NCBI GenBank assembly: GCA_030620095.1
Contig: JAUTXW010004484.1
Location: 421,001-485,000, forward strand
Length of the DNA stretch: 64,000 bases
DNA from: Kuschelorhynchus macadamiae
Taxonomy: Eukaryota; Arthropoda; Insecta; Coleoptera; Curculionidae
Direction: 5' to 3'
The position numbers were made by a program, and so were the translations under genes. The notes beneath the pieces are model-generated. The model was not told the DNA's origin and did no database searches. It worked only from the letters and a program-made list of their open reading frames with translations. Positions 12,627 to 22,429 of this stretch are shown one piece after another (positions within the stretch are counted from its first letter, which is position 1; every line of letters begins with the position of its first letter).

Positions 12627-13133
12627 GTGTGGGATAGTGAAGAAACATTTGGCAATATTTTAAACAAATACGTTCAGTATGTACGTCGACATTTTGGTGC
12701 CAGAATTACTGTTGTATTTGATGGTTATGATGATTCCACGACAAATATTAAAGCTGCAGAACAACGTCGTCGCACTTTAGCAACGTCTTCATCTTCGGAT
12801 ATTCTATTTGATGAACTTATGACAGTTTCTACCAGCCAACAGAAATTTCTTGCCAATACCCACAACAAAGCTCGGTTTATTTCAATGTTAAAAAATAAGT
12901 TTACTGTTGAAAATATATTGGTAAAACAGGCTAACAACGATGCTGACGTACTGATTATTGAAACAGCTATAGATCAAATGGATTTGGCCAATACAACTAT
13001 TGTAGTTGGTGAAGATGTAGACCTACTCGTACTACTTACTGCTCGAACTCCAGCTGAAAAAAACAATTTTCTTCCAAAAACCAGGAAAAGGTCAACATCA
13101 AACAGAAATATATTCGTCAAAAAGTTTATTTAA
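12627..13133 (+). pseudogene. XPG/FEN-like (PIN-fold) nuclease section
   Basis: The longest unbroken part of the element's gene. In XPG/FEN nucleases an acidic N-terminal site of the form FDG followed by an arginine-rich ERR stretch is paired with an internal site of acidic residues and a GxD motif. Here VFDGYDDSTTN, then AEQRRRTLA (12755-12784), ANNDADVLIIETA (12931-12970) and VVGEDVDLLVLL (13003-13038) occur in that order. The TGCDTT motif follows after the stop at 13133. The order and spacing support the fold. Catalytic competence is inference and this copy is broken. Confidence 0.65.
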
Positions 13134-13520
13134 TTTTACAAAGAGTCAAAATCATGTACTATTTTTAATAACTGGCTGTGACACAACGTCTGCATTTTAC
13201 AGGAGGGGTAAAATAACAACCTTTAAAATGTTTGAAAAACAAGATTTGGTTCAATGTGCTGAAGTTTTCAAAAAAAGAAATTCAACTCAACAAGAAATTA
13301 TCACCAACGGGATGCGCTTTCTTCTTGCCATGTACGGAGCTCCGAAAAACACCACCTGCTTAGATAAGTATCGATATGCATGTTTCGTTAAAAATACCCG
13401 ATATAAAAAGCAGGTGCAATTGGCTTGTCTTCCTCCAACTTCAGTTGCTGCTCATCAACATTTGTTCCGGGTATATTACCAAGTTCATGTGTGGCTTGGT
13501 AATCAGCTAGACCCAAAATG

Positions 13521-13861
13521 ACAATAGTTTAGAGCCAATTCTGACTTTACTTCCACCTGCGCCGAATAAACTTTTAATTACAATATTTTGCAACTGTAAA
13601 AAGGGATGCAGTGCTAGGTGTGGCTGTAAAAAAGTTGGACTGTTTTGTTCCCTGGCATGTTCAAATTGTCAAGGCCAATCTTCTAATGTTGAAGCACCCA
13701 TATTAGAGGATTCATTTGATATAAACGAAGAAACATGCGATACGTCACTATTGACCCAATTTGAAGCCACACAAGACAAAGATCAAGAAGAAGAGGAGCA
13801 AGAAGAAGAGGAGCAGGAAGAGGAACAACAACAATTTGAAGATTACGATTCAGGTGAATAG
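13521..13861 (+). pseudogene. Eight-cysteine (CXC/TSO1-like) motif and acidic tail
   Basis: After one frame change from the stop at 13519-13521 the reading gives a LLPPAPNKLL lead-in, then eight cysteines within 27 residues with alternating Lys/Gly, resembling the zinc-binding CXC (TSO1/tesmin) pattern. This is followed by a tail of about 25 Glu/Gln residues ending at TAG 13861. A DNA-binding role is plausible for the cysteine motif, by analogy with CXC domains. Confidence 0.6.
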
Positions 13862-13924
13862 ATTTCAACTTTTTTTATTTCCATCGCTTTTATCATTTCC
13901 AATCCTTTTATTATGCAATAGTCT

Positions 13925-13981
13925 TCAATTACACAGAATCACAACAGAATCACAATAGAATCACAATAGAATCACAACAGA
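13925..13981. repeat. Short tandem repeat, acagaatcaca-type unit
   Basis: Four or five copies of an 11-12-base unit (cacagaatcac / aatagaatcac) lie just after the stop of the Academ-like gene and before the right inverted repeat. Confidence 0.7.
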
Positions 13982-14061
13982 CTAGTGGAATAGGCCTACT
14001 GGGGACACCACGGTAAAAAAAACGCGCTTAGTACACTACCTCATGGGTGGCGTGGAAACGT

Positions 14062-14387
14062 GTGCATATTTTGACGATCACAACTCTTTGACTCGTTATA
14101 TCTCAGAAACGGTGGCTCTGAAAAAAAAAAGTGATAATACACTTTTTATGCAGAATTTTATGACAAACAATTTTTGTCTGAGGTAGTTTTACGATAAAAC
14201 TTACCGTTTTGCTGAAAATCGCGAAAAACCAATTTTTTTGACCTTTGACCTTCAATAAAATTTTTAGCTCACATCGGATTGCTGGGGAGTTTTAAAATGT
14301 TATTTCTAATGATGTTTTAAACCCTTACACAAATATTCAGCTTGTTGTAAATTTATGTAGCACCAAATGTTTAGATTGACCGGAGTA
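14062..14387. repeat. Right terminal inverted repeat of the Academ-like element
   Basis: Inverted copy of the left repeat, ending ...GACCGGAGTA. The pair differs by a small number of substitutions, by a ~13-base deletion near the inner end and by slippage in A/T runs, so the insertion is old but not ancient. Confidence 0.88.
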
Positions 14388-14390
14388 TTA

Positions 14391-14980
14391 GCTTTTCCAA
14401 AATATAATATATAATATAATATATACGATGCCAGATCGATGAACAGAAATCCAACAATACTGTATGCACAAGTTACACTGTGTTGAAGAGAAAAAAACAT
14501 ACAAATTTTCTTGATATGTTGTGAGTGTAATCCTAACCAGCTCCTGAACAGCCTTTGACTGGAATATGCTTCGTTTTGTGCATCACATGTCAACTTCCAG
14601 TAAACCTGCCTTGTATTCTGAAAACTAAAATAAATCATCATTATTGATGGACAGCAAATTCAAAACAGAAACAGGGCTCATATTGGACAAAAGTCCACTA
14701 CCATGAAAATCCTTGCGGGATACATTTTCAGGTTATCTGGGGGTCATTCAAGGTATAATCACGTATAGCTCGTAATATATTTTTTCATAATCAAAATGAC
14801 TTTCATGAACTTTGCATTTGCTCCATAAAGTTTAAAGTCAGAGTAAATGATTCGACAACTTTGCCCCATATTCTCAGAAATTTATAACATATTACACGAT
14901 TTTCTTTACAATATATACTTTATAAAATTAATAGAGGGTACACGCGACTTCGTACGTATATATGACTATAATGAAAGGTA
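14391..14980. other. Gene-free stretch between the Academ-like element and the Helitron
   Basis: It contains a small ATAATATATA-rich tract at about 14400-14425 and chance minus-strand frames. Nothing else is recognised. Confidence 0.45.
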
Positions 14981-14983
14981 TGT

Positions 14984-15021
14984 AAAGAGGTACTTAAATC
15001 GCCTCATTTGAGTACCTCTTT
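14984..15021 (-). other. Perfect 11-bp-stem hairpin across the Helitron stop codon
   Basis: aaagaggtact (14984-14994) pairs with agtacctcttt (15011-15021) around a 16-base loop. The stem encodes the last helicase residues and the stop lies in the loop. Helitrons carry a hairpin close to their 3' end. This one is right after the ORF, but I could not find an unambiguous CTRR end within the next ~100 bases. Confidence 0.55.
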
Positions 15022-15600
15022 ATAAACCACGTTTGTTGTTGCATTCTCTGGCTGTAAAATAGCAAAGCTACTACGCGAACTTACTCTAGAACATGCGACA
15101 TAGAGTTGACCATGGAAAAAACAATTGTAGCGCAAGTCTACTCCAGCTCCACTTAAGGATTGCCCTTGAGCTTTGTTGATTGTCATGGCGAAACAAAGCT
15201 TTAAAGGAAACTCTACACGTTTAAACTGATAAGGATAGTCTGATGGAATTAAAGGGATACTTGGTATAAAAACTGTTTCTCCTACACCAGGGCCAGAAAT
15301 AATAGTAGTCTCTATTACATTGTTTTGTAATGTTTTAACCTGTAGCCGAGTTCCATTACATAATTTTGGTGGTTTTAAATTTCGAATAAGCATCACTGGT
15401 GCCCCCACTTTTAAAGTTAACTCATGAGGAGGGATTCCTGAAGGGTTTAGAGAGTGTAGGAACTCAACAGGATAATTAACCGCATTTTCTTGGTCTATAG
15501 CTACATCTATTGGGTAGTATGTTAATTGTGAAGCAGTAATTTTTTCTAGGAAAGTTAGATTTATTTCATCTGCTGTGATATTTTTTGGAGTTAATATAGC
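15004..15600 (-). pseudogene. Helitron PIF1-type helicase, C-terminal fragment
   Basis: An open frame of 198 codons on the minus strand, from 15600 (just after an in-frame TGA at 15601-15603) to the stop at 15004. It matches the last part of Helitron RepHel helicases: AILTPKN near the start, LTYYPIDVAIDQENAVNYPV, GIPPHELTLKVGAPVMLIRNL, CNGTRL, FAMTINKAQGQSL (helicase motif V, Q-G-Q-S) and LYVACSRVSS (motif VI arginine region). The in-frame ATG at 15408 is internal. The TGA probably replaced an arginine codon (ERAIL). The Rep nuclease and helicase motifs I-IV are missing. Sequence upstream of 15650 is a tandem array. Confidence 0.88.
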
Positions 15601-15654
15601 TCATTCTTTAAACCAAGAAGCGGTTTTATTTTGACAACTTTCGAGTCCACTATA

Positions 15655-16390
15655 AACATTTAAGGGGTAGTTTCACACCCTTGGAAACTGAGTTTCGAAG
15701 AATCCCTTATCGAACCTCGGCACTCTAAAATCAAGTTGTTCGCACAAGCTCAGCTTTCTATGGCAAACGATTTAAGAAAGATCGAAAAAATTAATCAATG
15801 ACCCGATTTTTTCAAAAACCCTGTATGAATTTATAAAAAATCGTAAAATATGTAATAAAATAAAATAAAAAGCACGTGTTCAAACGTTTTTCCGAATAAT
15901 TAATTTTTTTTTAACTAAAAGATATAATATTAAAGGGGTGGTTTCAGCCCCTTGGACACCATGTCCCGGTTTTTAAAAAAATTTAAAATATGTAAAAGAA
16001 TAAAATATAAACCATATTATGTTCAAGCATTTTCCGAATAACTAACGGTTTTTTAAATAAAATATATTATAATATTTAAGGGATGCTTTTACCCCTTTGG
16101 ACACATTGTACGAATTTTTTAAAAATCCTAAAATATGAAAAAAAATAAATTAAAAAACATGTGTTCAAACGTTTTTTTTTCGAAAAACTAACCGGTTTTT
16201 AAATAAAAAGTGGTGGTTTCACCCTTTTTGAACACCCTGTCTAAATTTTTAAAAAATCCTAAAATATATAAAAAAATAAATTATAAAACAAGTGTTCAAG
16301 CGTTTTTCCAAAAACTGACCGTTTTTTTAAAAAAAATATTGTAATATTTAAGGGGAGGTTTCACCCCCTTGGAATTTAAGTTTTGAAAAA
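15655..16390. repeat. Tandem repeat, ~140-bp unit, about five copies
   Basis: Units start with aaggggtggtttcaccccttgg-like phrases at about 15661, 15934, 16078, 16205 and 16350. They share downstream blocks such as ttttaaaaaatcctaaaatat and gtgttcaaacgtttttccg. The first unit is longer because it includes an extra or diverged copy. It abuts the Helitron fragment, where such arrays are often found. Confidence 0.8.
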
Positions 16391-16599
16391 TCCCTTCTTA
16401 TCGAGCCTCTACACCCTAAAATCAACCTGTGTGCCAAAAATCCGCCTTTTACCTCAAGAGGTTTGAGTGGTGGTGAGGAGAGGTGGAGCGTGATGAGTGA
16501 GTCAGTCAACTAAGTGTTTTATATATTAGTATAGAAGTATATATTAAGTCAAGTAACTTTTGCAATAATTATCGATATATTTATCAAAATGTAGGTTTA

Positions 16600-17695
16600 T
16601 GTAAAATGCCAATATTGTTAACACAATTTTGAAAAATATTATTATTAAAAAACTATTTATCCAATTTTACAATAACTGGTAAAGTTTTGCCACAAATCCA
16701 AGATGGCAAAACAAAATTTAGACTTAATAAAATAATGCCAGCCAGAAAAAACTACTCAATAGACTGATTTCAAATTTGGTGCAAAAATTAATTGTGGTAT
16801 AGAGATGAACTGTGTAAAATTGTGGTACGAATTCAAGATGGCGGGACAAAATGGCGAACAAATAACATTTTTGTATCATAAAAAAATCACCGTCTCAGGT
16901 TTTACATGTCGTTCTAGCGTCTCTAGATGCCAAAAATATGTTTTCTCAATTCCGACGGTCTAGCTAAAAAACTACTTACCCGAGTGACTTCAAATTTTGG
17001 TCAAAAATTGAATTGCCGATGACCTTTAGTATACTTTAGTAAAAATGCAATGTGGTGGAAAAATGGCGGCCTAATGAAATGTTAACAAAATTATTAGGAA
17101 CTGGTAGTCTTTTTGGACAAATCCAAGGTAGCAAAACAAAATGGCAGCCTAATAAAATGTTTAAATAATCAGCCTGAAAAACTACCCATTAGATTCATTT
17201 TAAAAATTAAATGTGATATAGGAATAAAATGGTATGAATTCACCATGACGGAACAAAATGGCGGCCTTAAGAAAAGCAGTGTAAAAATTTCTTTTAGATG
17301 TATGATGAGTTTGCAGTGGAATTATAAGAATACGGGGCGTATTCACCACATCGTCCAGAAATGTTATTGAAGAGAAACATATAGGTTTTATAGAAAAAAT
17401 ACACAATAAAACAGTAAAAATAGTGTTAAAAGATCTCGGTAATCAGACGATCATTTCAAAAAAAAAAAAATCATGTAAATTGGTGCAGTACAACTCTCTC
17501 ACAAACTTGCAGAAAAATCTGGCTTAGTGTTTTAAATATATAGATTATGCCCAAAAATCGAGTGTGGCATGGTACAAAATGACTATGTAGCCAACTAAAT
17601 TGGGTCACTCTTCACTATTCCTAAAAAAAGCAAATATTCATAAGGAGGGAAGTGCTTGGTAAAGGAAATTTACCCATTTTTTTTTCTTGGCGTCG
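16600..17695 (+). repeat. Dispersed GCCATTTTG-repeat element, copy 1
   Basis: A copy of the window's most abundant repeat. In this orientation the internal units read ...aagatggcgggacaaaatgg cg... and aaaaactactta..cgagtgacttcaaattttgg, repeated at intervals of roughly 130-170 bp. The outer end near 17575-17695 reads tgggtcactcttcactattcc, then gagggaagtgcttggtaaag and aaatttaccc, the inverse of the end seen at 18362 and 38410. No coding capacity. Confidence 0.75.
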
Positions 17696-17765
17696 CGACG
17701 AAATTCATAACAAGGGATGTTCGGGATAAAAGAAATTTACCGAATTTTTCTTGGCGTCGCGACGC
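17665..17765. repeat. Short direct duplication tcttggcgtcgcgacg
   Basis: The phrase aaatttacc..tttttcttggcgtcgcgacg occurs twice (ends at about 17699 and 17763), each copy preceded by a version of the dispersed repeat's end. This is a local ~64-bp tandem duplication. Confidence 0.7.
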
Positions 17766-17769
17766 AGAT

Positions 17770-18360
17770 AGTGGTCAAATAAACACATTTTAAGCAATGC
17801 TTCAAATAAACACTTTCTAAACAATTTGGATATTCTTGTTAATTTCCCGTTTGGAGTTTTAAGTGACTACAGGGTGTTTCATAAATTGTGGGCACTGCAT
17901 ATCAACCTTTGATTCTTTAAAATTAGTTGTTGCTGTTAATGCATAAAATATATATTTTGTATTAAAAATATACAGAGTACTGCCAAAGTATGAACATAAG
18001 CTTCAAAATTCACTCACACTGGCAATAGCCTTTGTGTGTACTATTGAATCGCCAGTTAGAATTCAATTAGCTTGACAAACTTTAAATAGCCTGGTCGTAG
18101 ATGAAGTCAAAATTTGTAACACCTCTTACCTTATTGTTTTATGACGACCTAGCATATCTATTTGTACAAAGGTGTAATGTATATAATAATAGCGTGATTC
18201 AATGAAATTGTATATAATAGGGGGAACATCTGCAAGGCTAACACTTACAAGGCAGGTATTAATACTATATTATTTTTTACATTATTACGATTAGTGAATA
18301 AATACTTCTTAAAAGTTCTTTGCCATACAAAAGTCCAATATCAATTACGAAATTAATTAT
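17770..18360. other. Gene-free stretch between two dispersed-repeat copies
   Basis: It contains a tacagggtgtttcataaatt phrase at about 17871, like the ends of TA-flanked DNA transposons elsewhere in the window, but no partner end was found. Nothing else is recognised. Confidence 0.4.
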
Positions 18361-18361
18361 T

Positions 18362-19170
18362 AAAAAATTGGTAAAGTTCCTTTACCCAGAACTTCCCTCG
18401 TTATGAATTTTTCCTTTTATTAGGAATAGTGAAATGTGACCCAATTTAGATCAGTACATAGTTATTTAGTAACACATATATACTATAACTTTTTTATTTG
18501 GATTCCTACCAATATTCAATCTTTTTTTTTAATTTGAAGTCACTGTGATGAGCAGTTTTTAAATTATGTCGTGGACTGACACAAACGGACCGACGGAATT
18601 GATAAAAATATTTTTTGAGAGAGAGGGTGATTATTTTCAGAATTACAAATATTTTATTTGGCCGCCATGGCCATTTTGTTCCGCCATCTTCAGTTAGTAC
18701 CACAATTTTACTGGTTCATCTCTTTACCACAATTAGTTAAGTCACACAGTTTGAAATCAGTCCAATAAGTATTCAGGCTAGATTTTTAAATATTTTATTA
18801 AGCCGCCATTTTCTTTTGGATTTGTATCAAAATTTTACCACTTAACTCCTACATAATAGTTGATTTTTGTGCAAAATTTAAGATATATTAGATAACTGGT
18901 TTCTTGGTAATAAGATTTTTAACGTTTCAGTATGTTTCAAATGTTACCAGGCCATCCCCATAGGACCCTTAATTTTTGGCCAACATTTGAAGTCAATTAA
19001 CAAGTAGTTTTTAGCTATGCCTCGAACAGACAGACCGACGGAATTGAGAAAACATGTTCTTCAGCATCTAGGGACCCTGAAACATAAAGATCTGAAAAAA
19101 TCTCTGAGGGTCATTTTTCACGATTACAATACTTCCTTTTTACGAGCAGAGTAAAAATCGGTAAATCTCT
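18362..19170 (-). repeat. Dispersed GCCATTTTG-repeat element, copy 2
   Basis: It runs from ggtaaagttcctttaccc and aacttccctcgttatgaat (18365-18412) through several units of gccgccattttgttccgcc type to gacggaattgagaaaacatg and acttcctttttacgag (19030-19150). The ends carry short inverted acttccctcgt / acgaggGAAGT-type sequences. Confidence 0.8.
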
Positions 19171-19310
19171 TTTACCAGGAACTTCCCTGGTTATGAATAT
19201 TTTCTTTTATTAGGAATAGTGACGAGTGTTAACACATAAATATTGTCTTTTTAAATATTTATATTGGGCACCGTTTTGTTCCACCGTAGTGGTACCTTGA
19301 AAATGAAGTG
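19165..19310 (-). repeat. Dispersed repeat element, copy 3 (one end only)
   Basis: A second end of the family starts immediately after copy 2 (ggtaaatctcttttaccagg, aacttccctggttatgaat) and continues through a gcaccgttttgttccaccg unit. It is lost by about 19310. The head-to-tail junction suggests a tandem or nested pair. The chance frame 19264-19503 begins inside it. Confidence 0.65.
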
Positions 19311-19933
19311 CCATGTTCCTAGGAAATTGTTTAATACTTCGTATTTACAATATTCCCTCCAAATATTGGAACCGAAATATATTTCTGGACACCCTTATAC
19401 CTCACAATGGATTCACCCATTCAGAGTAATGAAAATGTTAATTATAGAATCGAAAATCTACTGTGTTTTAAAACAACTTGGTAAAAAAGAAGAATGGGTG
19501 TGATGGACAACATTTTGTCCGATCGCAAAAATGACAAAATCAAACAGATTTACTGAAATATTTAAAAATTGAAAGATGCAGCAGGACCAAGTGACTTATG
19601 TTACATAGCGGTTTCTAAACTGAATATGTCACACACAATAAAAAAAAACTGATAGTAACATGGACAAAGGAATACAGAAAATATTTTGTAATAAAGTTTA
19701 CTACTACTACTACTCAACAGATATGAACACTAAAGTGGAAATATTTAACAATAAATTAAAAATTTATTCACATCAAAGCCTCTGAGAGTAGAAAATATTA
19801 TCATGATTTAAAAAAATATGTCTCTTTCGCAATAAAATCAGAAAAAAAGGCTTATTATAATTTTCAGATTAATTCTCTTAGTACTACTAATAAAAATAAA
19901 CATATCTGGTCTAAAATCAGAAAATGGAATATT

Positions 19934-20932
19934 TTGAATATTTTAAAAGAAAATAATAATCTTATTCCTGATAATATGTGTCAGCCGAACAAGCTAAATG
20001 AACATTTTTTAGCTTGTATTCCACAAATACCACAGGACCAATTGGTTTCCAATCTAGGGTGGGAACCCATGGCTTTTTCTTTGGTAACTGAGGCAGATGT
20101 TCTATCTCGCATTTATGGTTTTGCAAGTGGAGCAGTGGGAGTTGATGGCTTGTCTGTCAATATGTTACGGGCCTGCATACCTTTTTGTTTAAGTCCACTT
20201 ATTAACATAATAAATGTCTCATTACTTACTGGAACTGTTCCTGACATCTGGAAGATATCATTTATAACACCTATACCAAAAATACCTAACCCTTCTAGTA
20301 TCACTGAACTTAGGCCTATTAGCATCTTACCAGTAACATCCAAAAACTTGTTAAAATTCAAATAATCAATTTTATAAAAGATAAGAACATATGGCCAAAA
20401 TATCAATCAGGTTTTCGGGCTAATCATAGCTGTGTTACAGCATTACTTAAAATTACTAGTGATATAACAACTACCTTTGATAATGGAGACTGCTGTCCAT
20501 CAGTTTTAATAGACATGACCAAAGCCTTTGATTCTTTCAATATAGGTTTGCTATTAGATAAATTTAAATACTATAAAATAGAAACAAAAGGGTGGTTCAG
20601 TTAGAAAGGAAACTGGAATGGAAATATATGATTTTAGGAATGTGAAGAGTGGGGTACCCCAGGGGTGTACTGTGGAAGCGATGAATTCAGATCTCTGCAA
20701 TATATCTTTGTGGGCTACACAAAACTCTTTTGTAGTTAATCCAAATAAAACACAGGCTATAATTTTTTCTAAAAATGATATTAACACAGAACATGTTCAG
20801 ATTAATTTAAATAACACTTGTATCACTTGGGAAAATGTAGTAAAAAATTTGGGTTTATACATCGACAAACATTTGACCTTTAATGATCACATAATGTCTA
20901 AAGTCATTTTACACCTTAAAAACATTGTATGA
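19934..20932 (+). pseudogene. Reverse transcriptase of that element, frameshifted and lacking YADD
   Basis: First segment (19934-20365): SGAVGVDGLSVNML (RT motif equivalent to GxDGI), ISFITPIPKIPNP and ELRPISILPV. Next, in other frames (about 20366-20560): QSGFRANHSCVTALL and LIDMTKAFDSF, the RT FGFR and first palm motifs. Third segment (20618-20932): VKSGVPQGCTVEA joined directly to ISLWATQNSFVVNPNKTQAI. The stretch that should hold LGPLLFxxYINDL and YADD is missing, so about 40-60 residues including two catalytic aspartates were deleted. KNLGLYIDKHLTFNDHI follows, as normal for the RT thumb. Confidence 0.82.
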
Positions 20933-21005
20933 ATATAAACACATCTGAAGTTCAGAAGTTAAGAAGACTCTAACAAACTCTCTTATTCTTTTCATCCCAC
21001 GTTAT

Positions 21006-21245
21006 TTGGATATTGTTTATGGACCCTTCCTTACAAAATTTAATAAGTACAAGGTACAGAAAATTCAAAACTTTTGTGTACGTTATGTTAGAAATTTATC
21101 TCGTAGAGATCATGTCAACGGTCCCATATTGGATATTGATTCTCAAAATATGGGTCAACGACGCTTCATACACATGGCATGCCTGATACATAAAATATTG
21201 AAGTTGGGAGAACCCACTTACCTCTCAGAAATGATAGCGCGGTGA
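21006..21245 (+). pseudogene. C-terminal segment of the same ORF2
   Basis: KVQKIQNFCVRYVRNLSRRDHV and MGQRRFIHMACLIHKIL are typical of the post-RT region of Jockey/CR1-type ORF2 proteins. It ends at an in-frame stop at 21243. Further matching sequence without a stable frame runs to about 21400. Confidence 0.72.
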
Positions 21246-21480
21246 AACCCATCAAATTAATGTGAGAAATAGACAGGCTATTTCAATACCTAGACACAAG
21301 ACACAGTTCTATAAAAACTGTTTTCTGTATTTGTCAGGTCATGTCTACAATTTAATTCCAGACTACATAAAATTAAGGACTATATTTTGAATACTCTTTT
21401 GCAGTTGTAGCTCTTCTGTAGTTTTTTCTTGTGATTCGTTTATTTAACTGTGATGAACAGATGTATAGATTTCTCTAATT

Positions 21481-21481
<1 letters not shown>

Positions 21482-21562
<81 letters not shown>
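21482..21562. repeat. (TA)n microsatellite
   Basis: About 40 uninterrupted TA units in the 3' UTR of the retrotransposon. Confidence 0.98.
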
Positions 21563-21564
<2 letters not shown>

Positions 21565-22429
21565 GGTGATTATTAAAATATGTTTTTATGGTAATTTTCA
21601 CCTGTTGTATGTAAATTCATTTATGTGCAATAAATATATTTTTATTTTATTTATTTATTTAAAAGAAACACAGTCCCCAGCATGGCACATGTGAACCCTA
21701 ATTATATTGCATAATTGTGAATTATTACCGTCACTAGCATGCTGAGAGTTTAATATCAATATTCTTCACTCTGCCAATCTAGGATCCTGAGCTATGAACC
21801 CCTACAAATCCACATTATTGTGTAAATGACATTGGGAGGAAGTTAACTAAGTATTTTTGGTGAATTTGGTGAAGTCGCTATCTTGACTCGCGTCCAATAA
21901 AGCTTTAGCAAATTGTAAGACTGCCTTGCCACCTTGTTTCTAGGAGAATAATTCAGCACAGAAGTTGTATACAAGAAGAAAAGTGATTATTTGGATTCAG
22001 AGAACTTTAGTGATATATAGTATGAACAGGTAACATTTAACTTGTAATATCTCTTTAGTTTTAAAAAAACACATCTACACAACAGTGAACACATACAATT
22101 TTCATATTTCTAATCATTTAGGTAATATTGCTAAGTTTCCATATATAGCTCACAACTCCTGATCAGTTTTTTTATATTACATCCCAGATCACTGATAGTT
22201 GAAAAATTATAGTGGAAGTACCAAATAGCATCAATATGTCATTTCAATGTAAATTAGAGTCTTTCACACATATTAAGAAAGGAGACATGTATTATTATTA
22301 ATTTTCATTCAGTCCCTACTGACTGTTTTGAAACAACTGCAAAAACATGTTGATGTGATGGCGGGCAACATTGTATGTCTACAAAAATTACAAACAGAAT
22401 TACTGCAAGATGTAAAAAATCGATACATT

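Larger units (their letters stand above)
11562..13861 (+). pseudogene. Academ-like transposase / XPG-like nuclease gene, broken
   Basis: The decayed gene reads through ATG 11562 to stop 13861 in several frames. Section 1 (11562-12140) has GDWKAHLNCDKEMLPYF, ASGHFPYAKSAHLYLQ and, after a frame change, TVRRSDK...CGTSTDMVIEQSMMKAMKT; I associate this block with Academ transposases. Section 2 (12279-12557) has KRTDRVVPILAMSSTIKVND. Section 3 (about 12580-13560) resembles XPG/FEN flap nucleases: VVFDGYDD, AAEQRRR, a later ANNDADVLI / VGEDVDLLVLL pair, and TGCDTTSAFYRRGK. Section 4 (about 13580-13680) has eight cysteines spaced C-x-C-x3-C-x3-C-x-C-x6-C-x3-C-x2-C. The tail is very rich in Glu and Gln. 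Stops or shifts occur near 11954, 12136, 12170-12250, 12557, 13133 and 13521. Whether one or two proteins were made originally cannot be told. Confidence 0.72.
11101..14387 (+). mobile_element. Academ-like DNA transposon, full length but mutated
   Basis: A 3287-bp element with long near-perfect terminal inverted repeats (about 11101-11445 and 14062-14387), ends TACTCCGGTCAA / TTGACCGGAGTA, and a 3-bp target duplication TTA (11098-11100 and 14388-14390). It contains one decayed coding region on the + strand with a transposase-like N-terminus, an XPG/FEN-like nuclease section and an eight-cysteine motif. My recollection is that Academ-superfamily transposons have 3-4-bp duplications and that one branch carries an XPG-type nuclease plus a Cys8 zinc finger. 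Assignment to that branch is by this combination only. The coding region has several stops and frame shifts, so this copy is not autonomous. Confidence 0.75.
19690..21661 (+). mobile_element. Jockey/CR1-like non-LTR retrotransposon, internally deleted
   Basis: It starts near a TAC repeat (19699-19715), contains RT pieces in three frames and ends at an A/T-rich tail with repeated ttta after aataaatatattttta (about 21630-21661). The RT region between GVPQG and the C-terminal domain is deleted. A (TA)n microsatellite lies in the 3' UTR. Flanking host sequence is a broken copy of the triplicated unit, which fixes both boundaries to within about ten bases. Confidence 0.8.

Noticed and set aside
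19264..19503. 79-codon frame MGTVLFHRSG...
   Set aside because: Begins in a dispersed-repeat end and has no recognisable domain or relative among other copies of the repeat.
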